The notes beneath the pieces were generated by a model. It was not told the origin of the DNA, did no database searches, and saw nothing but the letters and a program-made list of their open reading frames with translations. The position numbers and the translations under genes were made by a program. Shown in pieces: positions 56,550-64,000 of a stretch of DNA of 64,000 nucleotides. The stretch covers positions 92,001-156,000 of the forward strand of contig JAPFBL010000381.1 of the NCBI GenBank assembly GCA_026182355.1. The letters run 5' to 3'. The DNA comes from Hermatobates lingyangjiaoensis (Eukaryota > Arthropoda > Insecta > Hemiptera > Hermatobatidae). Numbering within the stretch: position 1 is the stretch's first letter; every line of letters starts with the position of its first letter.

Positions 56550-56810
56550 ATTAAAATAAGCAGCAGCTTCTGCATTGACCCATTCTTGTTGACACTCTCT
56601 AGTTTTCTTATCACTTTGCGGTGATACTCTGGTAGCTTCCAAAGAAGGTTAGCGAAAGACATTAACACACACAATAAACTTGAGGTGAACCACGAAAACA
56701 CTTGAATAAACCACTTTTCGAAAAAACCGTTTTAATCACTGAAATAACTATAACTAAAAGAATAATACAAGCTTTCGGCTGTCATTCACCATCCTCAGGT
56801 ACAAACTAAA
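56550..56810 (-). pseudogene. PLE 5' end, truncated at TA
   Basis: Minus sense: core near 56803-56768 (CTGAGGA, T, GGT hairpin, GAA, AGCT, T), leader, ATG at about 56662, then MSFANLLWKLPEYHRKVIRK, ending QEWVNAEAAAYFN at (TA)n. Close kin of 39583-39862, but truncated at the earlier FN(I) codon. Confidence 0.7.
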
Positions 56811-56939
56811 ATTATTTAAGGCTAATGCACTGAAGTTAAAATAGAATAAAATATTTGTACGGTGTCTACACAAATACTGCGTGTATTTGTAAATACACTT
56901 GTGCTTTAGGAAGTAAAGCTAAGGTATGCATGGTGACAG

Positions 56940-57298
56940 GGTCGGCCAAAACTACCTGTGTCCAGTCACCTCCTCGTCTCCCTTACAAGTTTGAAACTAT
57001 CATCAAAATTCTTGAAACTAGGTACAGAGTTGAAATCGTTACTTTGGACATTTAGGCTGGGGTTACAATCTTTAATATATAGAGCTTCCAATATATGTAA
57101 CATGCTAGGGTCGTGGTACACTTATAGTATGGAAGTGCCCTCAATCAGGGCCTCCCTCGTCAGTTTTAAACGGTGAGCGTCCTCCGTATGGTTTTTAGGG
57201 GCCCCAGTGCTCAGGTGGACAGTTAGACGCCGTGAAAGCTTCGTAGTAGTCATCCCTATGTATGAGGATGGGAGGGTTGCACAGTCCCCTATACTGCA
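56940..57298 (-). pseudogene. PLE endonuclease fragment, fourth lineage
   Basis: Frame SYIGMTTTKLSRRLTVHLST, then GAPKNHTEDAHRLKLTREAL, a stop, then ILEALYIKDCNPSLNVQSND. YIGMT...LxxRLxxH is the GIY-YIG core; the tail resembles 15131-15390. The in-frame stop marks it as dead. Confidence 0.75.
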
Positions 57299-57319
57299 TT
57301 CGTATATATATATATATAC

Positions 57320-57535
57320 GTATATAAAAAGATTTCACATAAACACGTGAAATAACAATCAATGATCAAACCACAATAAGAAAATGGAAAACAAGACTAA
57401 TATCTTTCAACCGTAACAAGCGGTCTTCGTCAGAGTCAAAAACCCAACTGAAAAAAAAACCGAAACCAGTTGGGTTTTTGACTCTGACGAAGACCGCTTG
57501 TTACAGTTGAAAGATCTTCGTCTTGTTTTCCCATT

Positions 57536-57540
<5 letters not shown>
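57320..57540. mobile_element. PLE-A divergent inverted pair
   Basis: Arms meet at AACTGAAAAAAAAACCGAAA. Both cores complete with a one-base change (TTACAGTT). Confidence 0.8.
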
Positions 57541-57577
<37 letters not shown>

Positions 57578-58125
57578 TCGTATATATTATATATATTGAT
57601 ATAAATAGGCAGCAGACCCTCTTTTAAACAGGTATCATTAAAATTAACCACAGTCTCGGCATTCACGATCTTAAGACTGAGAGATTCGATCCTACGAACT
57701 AACCTCCTGCTAACAGGGTTCAACTGGAAAACGAGTTGGCCAAGTGACATGTTAAATTAAAATCGATGACTCATGCTTAGTCATTGCTATAAATATATTA
57801 AAAGGATTAGTACAGGTTAATATAAAGAGAAGGTCAAAGGTCAATAATGAACAAGAAACAAGCAGTTAGAATAAAAGAGTTGAAAGTCCAAGAAATTCAA
57901 GAAAGGTCAAGTGACAAGTTAAATTAAAATCGATGACTCATGCTTAGTCATTGCTATAAATAGATTAAAAGGATAGTACAGGTTAATATAAAGAGAAGGT
58001 CAAAGGTCAATAATGAACAAGAAACAAGCGGTTAGAATAAAAGAGTTGAAAGGTCAACGGTATAACTGGACTAATAGAGAATAAATAGATTAAGAATATT
58101 AAAGTAAATGAAGGATAAAAGATAT
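57541..58125 (-). pseudogene. PLE ORF start, truncated at TA, with duplicated leader
   Basis: ATG at 57750: MSLGQLVFQLNPVSRRLVRR, IESLSLKIVNAETVVNFND, TCLKEGLLPIYINI, then TA-rich sequence. The leader 57750-57890 is duplicated at 57905-58085 (both TGACTCATGCTTAGTCATTG). Confidence 0.7.
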
Positions 58126-58179
58126 ATATATATATCTTTTTATATATATACAATGTCACCTTAATAACATAATAACCTT

Positions 58180-58440
58180 ATAACAATGTCACCTTCAATG
58201 ACTTTGTATTATCTGAAGGTAGCAGTCCTTCAGATATGCATACTTTGTTCAACACAACTGAGTAGTTCCTGTCAATAATCTTCTTCTAATAAACTTCGAC
58301 TTAGCTAAAAATATAAGACTCACGTCCCCCCCCCCCCCCTTGATTGATATCCTGAAGATGGCTGTTTTTAGGCAAAAGTTGAAGTTCTTGAGAAGAAGGT
58401 TATAGACAGGAACTACTCTGTCGTGTTCAACAAAACATGT
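58180..58440. mobile_element. PLE inverted pair with C run
   Basis: 58200-58300 and 58370-58435 are inverted (GTTCCTGTCAATAATCTTCT / GAAGGTTATAGACAGGAACT). Near 58352: CTGAAGA, T, GGC...GGC-like hairpin, AAAAGTTG, a decayed core. C run at 58327-58338. Confidence 0.6.
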
Positions 58441-58445
58441 ATATA

Positions 58446-58488
<43 letters not shown>
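58441..58488. repeat. (TA)n microsatellite
   Basis: TA run abutting a PLE ORF fragment. Confidence 0.95.
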
Positions 58489-58490
<2 letters not shown>

Positions 58491-58617
58491 GTGTATACTG
58501 GCAGCAAGTCTTCTTTTAAACAAGTGTTGTTAAAAAGCACAGCGGCTTCAGCATTAATAATCTTTTTAGAAAGATGTTCTATTTGCCTTATTATTTTCTT
58601 ATAATTCACTGGTAGCT

Positions 58618-58621
<4 letters not shown>
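58489..58621 (-). pseudogene. PLE N-terminal fragment bounded by TA on both sides
   Basis: Frame ELPVNYKKIIRQIEHLSKKI, then INAEAAVLFNNTCLKEDLLP and VYTNI, entering TA exactly at the TNI codons. Close to 3546-3656. Confidence 0.75.

Positions 58622-58665
<44 letters not shown>
58622..58665. repeat. (TA)n microsatellite
   Basis: TA run between two PLE fragments. Confidence 0.95.
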
Positions 58666-58670
<5 letters not shown>

Positions 58671-58833
58671 TAATTTTCTTGAGGTTTGAGGTCCAATGAT
58701 TAAAACTAGTCCATTTGCCGACGTTTCGACATAAATATATGTCGAAACGTCGGCAAATGGACTAGTTTTAATCATTGGACCTCAAACCTCAAGAAAATTA
58801 CATCATATAAATATTGGGTCAAGAAAACAAATC

Positions 58834-58840
<7 letters not shown>
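58666..58840. mobile_element. PLE-I inverted pair meeting inside stem II
   Basis: A perfect palindrome that centres on CGACATAAATATATGTCG: the two arms joined within the stem-loop, so both first core strands are lost. Confidence 0.8.
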
Positions 58841-58867
<27 letters not shown>

Positions 58868-58876
<9 letters not shown>

Positions 58877-59284
58877 CTCAAAAATTGTTATTGACCTCTT
58901 CTATTCTATTCACTGTTTTGTTATTGAGGGCTAGGTCAAATAAAAGAAAATAAACTCCTTTCTAGGCCGACGTTTCGATGTATTTGTACATCATCTTCAG
59001 GGCTAAAATTAGATTAAGACTATAATACATTTATCAAAACAATCTACAACTCACATAGAGAAATAACACACACTTTTGTTACAACCAACAGATTCATCTG
59101 TATCTGTTGGTTGTAACAAAAGTGTGTGTTATTTCTCTATGTGAGTTGTAGATTGTTTTGAAAATGTATTATAGTCTTACTCTAATTTTAGTCCTGAAGA
59201 TGATGTACAAATACATCGAAACGTCGGCCTAGAAAGGAGTTTATTTTCTTTTATTTGACCTAGCTCTCAATAACAAAACAGTGA

Positions 59285-59285
<1 letters not shown>
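58868..59285. mobile_element. PLE-J divergent inverted pair
   Basis: Arms 58870-59095 and 59100-59285, with nearly perfect complementarity over about 200 bp. Core CTGAAGA, T, GATGTA/TACATC with CAAA loop, GAA, ACGT, C, GGCC, and AGTC/AGCC upstream. Confidence 0.85.
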
Positions 59286-59314
<29 letters not shown>

Positions 59315-59315
<1 letters not shown>

Positions 59316-59777
59316 CTTCCTGATGTTTAGCTGCATCATTACGTTAGAACGTAAACTAAAAAAAAAAAATCATCCTGTAAACAACAATGTGACTGATATC
59401 ATTGGTACAAAAACTCGTCAGATTTATTCTATAACATAAATAGATTTAACATCTGGAGTTATTAATGTTAGAATTATTATTAATAATGTCCGTCATACCT
59501 CGTAAAGTTTTTGTAACTGAGTTACTCTTGAAGATGGGAACCACACGGGCTCAAAACCGGTCGAGCTCTACAGAAACTTTACGACGTACGAGAAGTATCG
59601 TATGTCTGTCGTATGACAGACATTATTACTAATAATTCTAATATTACTAACCTTAACTGAAACTAATATTAATTTTAGTTGACTCCAGTTGAGAAAGGTT
59701 ATTTTTAATTCTTTTTTATGCTATTATTTGTAAAGTAATATATTACTTAGTGTTTTCTTTAACATTTATTTGATTAA
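59315..59777. other. Inverted pair of a further PLE-like family, then AT-rich
   Basis: 59480-59520 and 59575-59640 are inverted (AATAATGTCCGTCATACCTC / TGTATGACAGACATTATTAC region). Between them, TTGAAGATGGGAACCACACG followed by GGCTCAAAACC is a weak core-like segment. A TCCTGATG lies at 59318. Confidence 0.45.
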
Positions 59778-61145
59778 TCTATATAAATAAAATAATGATT
59801 TTGTCTGTACATTGCTTAGAACTGACTCATTTCAAGTTTTCTTTACGTTTCATACAATGTGAGAAACCGAATCCACCCTTAGAAAAATTTCTGTCTGTTT
59901 GTCCGCAAAACTTTGTCACAAGTAAACTCAGCTACCATAAGACATATAAAGTTTAAACTTTTACAGTGAATTTGTGTAGGTCTAACTTAAAATATAGGCT
60001 CTGAATTGATTGGAAATTCAACGTAGAAGTGAAGTTATGGACGTTTAAAGCAAAAACGTTTGTCACAAGTAAACTCAGCCACCATGAGACATAGCGAGCT
60101 GAAACTTTGACACTGGATTTGTGTATGCGTAACTTAAAATATGGGCTCTAAATAGATTCATAATTCAGTACAGAAACGAAGTTATAGGGCTTTAAGCGTA
60201 TTTTCCTAACTTCACAGACAAGTTTGTTTTGAAAATACACAGGTGTGGCAAGTAGGTATTGTTAGTTGATTTTAATTTCATTGGAGCATATGAATATATT
60301 GCGTATTTGACATCTTTGAAAAGGTGTTTCCCAGAGTTGAGGATGTACTATCTATTACGAATAAATAGTTTTGTAAACGAGCAATTCTCAACTCTTAATA
60401 TGAACAGGCAGGAAAAATCAACAAACAAGTTCTTACGCTATATCATACCGGGGTAAGAACTCACAAGTCAGTAAAGAGATTGGATTAGTGATGAAGAAGC
60501 AGTTCATTATCTAATTGAATTTGTTGACCCTGAATTTATTTCTCCTGGACTGCCTGCTCATGAGTAAAAACTTAAAGTAGGAGAACCAATCATGCTGCAA
60601 TTTAGTAGCAGTAACAAATTTCATGTTACGAAACATGAGTGCCCCAAAAACTGTGCAACGACTCTGAGTTCGTGCTCTACACAGATATGCCATAGAGGCG
60701 GACATAATGACTGGATGTAGTATTGGGGAGTCTGTGTGCATACGACGCATATCATTGATTCGGAGCCACTGTCTGTTTCCGTTCAAATGATTGCAAAGTC
60801 CCGTCAGAGTCTATTTTGCAATGACGTTAACTAAGTCGCAAATGGAGACTTTATCTAACACAGGAATTCATGTTAGCGATACCAAGTTTTTCTCACGTGG
60901 TCAACTATAGTTTACTTGCTCAATAGTCAAAGGTTTCAACTGATTGTTCTTCCATGAACCTGAAGGACAGACAGCTAATGTGGTGTATACAGAGCCATTT
61001 GTTTAACACTGTACTAATAATGGTATTTTCTACTATTCTATAATTTCTAATTATAGTATTCGTACATATAATACTATAATTGATATTTTGGAATATCAAG
61101 TATAATAGAATTTTTCATTCCGTCAAAGACGGGTACGTTTGCTAG
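59778..61145 (+). mobile_element. Helitron, second copy, about 1.37 kb
   Basis: 5' TCTATATAAATAAAATAATG after A; 3' hairpin CCGTC-AAA-GACGG, then GTACGTTTG and CTAG before T. Same scraps of coding (MLVDFNFIGAYEY; TANVVYTEPF) as 17109-18403. It has about 75 bp extra near 60660-60760 and more stop codons in the helicase tail. Confidence 0.9.
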
Positions 61146-61672
61146 TTAGTAATAAACTTGGATTAAGTGGTATTCCAATTTTTACCTGTATGCAAACATT
61201 TAAACAAGAACATCAGAGTTTTATAAATATATAGATTGAATATAGAAGACTGATAAAAGGTTTGGTGGGTCTCGTTTAAAGAAAGATGGTGTCTTTCTGT
61301 TCTAATGTGAGAAGCAGTCCATCTGGAATTGACAGTGGGCAAACAAAACACTCTCTCACCCCCCCTCCCCCACCCCTCGACAATTCAACAACTCAGAGTA
61401 TACACTCAGAAAGTCTTGTTGTTATATCACTTTCAAACTGTCAGTGTTGCCCCCTACTTGTCTCTCATCTCAGCTGCAGTATTGCCAACACACTTCAAAT
61501 CAGCAACAGCACATATCAAAACAAGGACGGAAAACAGAAATCAAAACAAGACAAGCGAGTCAATAAAAACAACAAGCTTTCGACCAACAGTTTGTCATCA
61601 TCAAGGATTTTTTACATTAAAATAAAAAGAAGATAACTTATTTTGTCTTTTGGTTATATGCCTGCCGGTATG
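61146..61672. other. Region with one PLE core remnant
   Basis: 61563-61612, minus: CTTGATGA, T, GAC...GTC hairpin, GAA, AGCT, T, a PLE-O-type core with one base inserted. 61350-61378 is C-rich. No gene recognised. Confidence 0.5.
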
Positions 61673-62509
61673 CAGTGGTGAGATTCAAATTTTTTTTAAG
61701 AACCGGTTCGTGCGAACCGGTGCTTAAAATATTATGAGTTCAGCAATTTTCAGCTCATTGCTTGTTACTTTAACATGATCACCAGCGATCAGTCTTTTTC
61801 ATATTTTCTATCATTCTTTCCAGTAGCTTTTGACGAGGTAGGCTAACAAATCTGTGGTTTTCAGTAAACTGGATCTCATTGAATGCGTCTGAAGCAACCC
61901 TCTCATCAATTTCTTTTTCAAATGTCTCTATATTGTCCTTAAGCAATTTAAATACATTAATAGACCTCTTTAAGAGGTTTTCCCTTTTAACAAAGTTGTG
62001 CCTCTTGCTTGGAGGGCATAACTGAGCAATGACATTTCATTCAAAATATCAATCATTAAAGCAAGGTGATTCAGAAAATTTTTGTCGCAAAGACAAGCAA
62101 GCCATCCCTGAATTATTTATCTAAACAAACACTTACTTTAATCTGGCGATTTCAGGAAATTAGAACTAAAAACATTCAATATGTGATTCAGAACTAAAAG
62201 TTAAAACTAGGCCTAATGTAGGCTAGACCAACTCAACATCTGCATTGTCATGAGCAGTTTGAGCACTGTAACAGTTACGCAAACGAAACTAAATGTTTAG
62301 TTGTAAACAGGCTCTATACATGCGTAAATTACGTTGTCATACATGCACAAGTTACGTAAGTCAGGCGACACTTGTGGAGTTTGATAGTGGGCTAATTATT
62401 ACAGGTCTTAATAGGGGTTTACGTAATTTTAACAACCGGTTCGCCAACTCATGATATTTTAAGAACCGGTTCGCACGAACCAGTTCGAACCAGCTAAATT
62501 CCATCACTG
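61673..62509. mobile_element. hAT element, 837 bp, with transposase remnant
   Basis: Ends CAGTGGTGAGATTCAAATTT and (complement) CAGTGATGGAATTTAGCTGG, each followed by repeated AACCGGTTCG words. Flanks CCGGTATG and GCTGTATG match at six of eight bases, a decayed 8-bp duplication. Confidence 0.85.
61785..61995 (-). pseudogene. hAT-associated coding fragment
   Basis: An open minus-strand frame of about 70 codons: FVKRENLLKRSINVFKLL, then KDNIETFEKEIDERVASDAF, NEIQFTENHRFVSLPRQKLL and a stop. It is probably part of the ancestral transposase. No catalytic motif is visible. Confidence 0.6.
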
Positions 62510-63230
62510 GCTGTATGGATAGAGCTTTATCATTCTCTGAAGAATACGCTAAATCGAGTTTATTACTGCTGAGTTGTTATGCAACACTCCGGGTGGAATT
62601 TTCTTGACTATGGGCAAACTTATACTTGAAAATGTCGGTGTTTCAACAGTGTTTTTGTTCTTATAGAGAGCTAAGGGACTGACAAAGTAAAACTTTCCCG
62701 AGGGAATACTGCATATCCCATTCATTCTTTATAAGGAATCTTCAATTTTGCTTAATTCAAGTGTTTTTATGAGTAGAGGGTCTTGGAAGAGTACACTATA
62801 TCATACAGTCTCAGTACCGACGTCTTAACATCCTCTGCCAGGAACGACATAAACAGAAAAGTCTATTCTTATCTTAGATTTCCTACAAAATTCTTTATAA
62901 ACTCTTTTGAAACAACGAATTAATCTCAAGAACTGTTTAAATATAAAATTATTATATTGCATATATTAATATTTTTAAAAAAATATTTTAATTAATTAAT
63001 ATATAAATTATTATAAATGTATGTGCATTTTCAGCCGTTCAGCATGAAAGGGCTCCTAGAAGTAGTTCATCTGTCAACCGGGAGAGACCGCTAGAGTCGA
63101 ATTTTAATAATTCTCTCCAGCACTGCCAACTTTACCATCCTCTATTTCTCCCGTTCCCCCCTCTACCTCTACCATCAAGGAATTCCGTCTATAATATTCC
63201 CACTTTAGGTAATAGTGTATTATTTTAATA
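62510..63230. other. Region with SINE fragment
   Basis: 62740-62860 (TAATTCAAGTGTTTTTATGA; GGGTCTTGGAAGAGTACAC; CATACAGTCTCAGTACCGA) is a diverged copy of the 18590 SINE. The rest is AT-rich with no gene. Confidence 0.45.
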
Positions 63231-63234
63231 TTAA

Positions 63235-64000
63235 TATTTGTATTGAAAGGAGAGAGTGGAGGATGATAAGAGAGTAGAAGTGCGAGGGTGTCAAAGTGAA
63301 AGGAGAGAGTGGAAGTACGAAGTTGCAGGAGAGAAAGGAGAGAGTGGGAGTACGAAGGTGCAGGAGAGAAAGAAGAGAGTGAAAGTGCAAGGGTGTAAGA
63401 GTGAAAGGAGAAAGTGGAAGTACGAGGGTGCAGGAGAGAAAGGAGAGAGTAGAAGTGCGAGGGTGTAAGAGTGAAAGGAGAGAGTGGAAGTACGAGGGTG
63501 CAGGAGAGAAAGGAGAGAGTGGAAGTGCGAGGGTGTAAGAGTGAAAGGAGAAAGTGGAAGTACGAGAGTACAAGGGTGAAAGGAGAGAGTAGAAGTGCGA
63601 AGGTACAAGAGAGAAAGGAGAGAGTAGAAGTGCGACGGTGTAAAAGTGAAAGGAGAGAGTGGAAGTAGGAGGGTGCAAGAGAGAAAGGAGAGAGTGGAAG
63701 TACGAAGGTACAAGAGAGAAAGGAGAGAGTAGAAGTGCGAGGGTGTAAGAGTGAAAGGAGAAAGTGGAAGTACGAGGGTGTAAGAGTGAAAGGAGAAAGT
63801 GGAAGTACGAGGGTGTAAAAGTGAAAGGAGAGAGTGGAAGTACGAGGGTGCAGGAGAGAAAGGAGAGAGTAAAAGTGCGAGGGTGTAAAAGTGAAAGGAC
63901 AGAGTGGAAGTAGGAGGGTGCAAGAGAGAAAGGAGAGAGTAGAAGTGCGAGGGTGTAAAAGTGAAAGGAGAGAGTGGAAGTAGGAGGGTGCAAGAGAGAA
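63235..64000 (+). repeat. 35-bp purine-rich minisatellite, running off the window
   Basis: About 21 or more units of 35 bp built on GAAAGGAGAGAGTGGAAGT(A/G), then CGAGGGTG and either CAGGAGA or TAAGAGT. The alternation of the two variants gives a 70-bp higher-order period in places. Almost pure purine on the plus strand. Confidence 0.95.

Noticed and set aside
63220..63993. 257- and 210-codon minus-strand frames rich in TLSFH/SPF
   Set aside because: They are the complement of the 35-bp purine minisatellite. The unit is not a multiple of three and all frames stay open only because the sequence lacks stop words.

Overview
The window is animal nuclear DNA: AT-rich, made of small exons separated by long introns, and packed with transposon debris and simple repeats. 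It is not bacterial, and no operon, CRISPR array or rRNA gene is visible. A nuclear receptor resembling the NR2E group, together with abundant Penelope-like elements (PLEs), Helitrons and (TA)n arrays, suggests a protostome invertebrate, perhaps an arthropod. The species cannot be read from the sequence.

Two host genes can be supported. On the minus strand, 3846-23319 holds seven in-phase exons (358 codons) of an SLC35E2-like transporter of the triose-phosphate/nucleotide-sugar transporter superfamily. Its last exon was not found. On the plus strand, 53215-53329 and 55575-55690 are two exons encoding the two zinc fingers of an NR2E-type nuclear receptor. The ligand-binding domain was not found and probably lies beyond the right edge.

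Most of the rest is Penelope-like retroelement material. Two kinds dominate. The first is pieces of PLE protein: the N-terminal leader, and the C-terminal GIY-YIG endonuclease. The second is dozens of short terminal-repeat copies, usually in divergent inverted pairs whose outer ends abut (TA)n arrays. Almost every copy carries a hammerhead-ribozyme-like core: CTGANGA, one extra base, a variable hairpin, GAA, a 4-6 base palindrome beginning with A and ending with T, then a non-G base. The flanks can form helix I. At least twelve unrelated sequence families (labelled PLE-A to PLE-O here) share this architecture. One family is tandemly amplified at 10.7-11.3 kb.

Layout: 0-0.65 kb pogo/Tigger-like transposon; 1-3.8 kb PLE pairs; 3.8-23.3 kb transporter gene, with introns holding PLE pairs, a splice-donor minisatellite, a Helitron, SINEs and a copia fragment inside inverted repeats; 24-32 kb dispersed repeats, a 180-bp satellite and PLE pieces; 32-40 kb PLE pairs, a hAT element and a Tigger nested in PLE sequence; 41.7-46.3 kb a GC-rich 133-bp tandem array; 46-53 kb SINEs and PLEs; 53-56 kb receptor exons; 56-59.6 kb PLEs; 59.8-61.1 kb a second Helitron; 61.7-62.5 kb a second hAT; 63.2 kb to the edge a 35-bp purine-rich minisatellite. 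All assignments come from reading the sequence and remembered family motifs; no database search was run.
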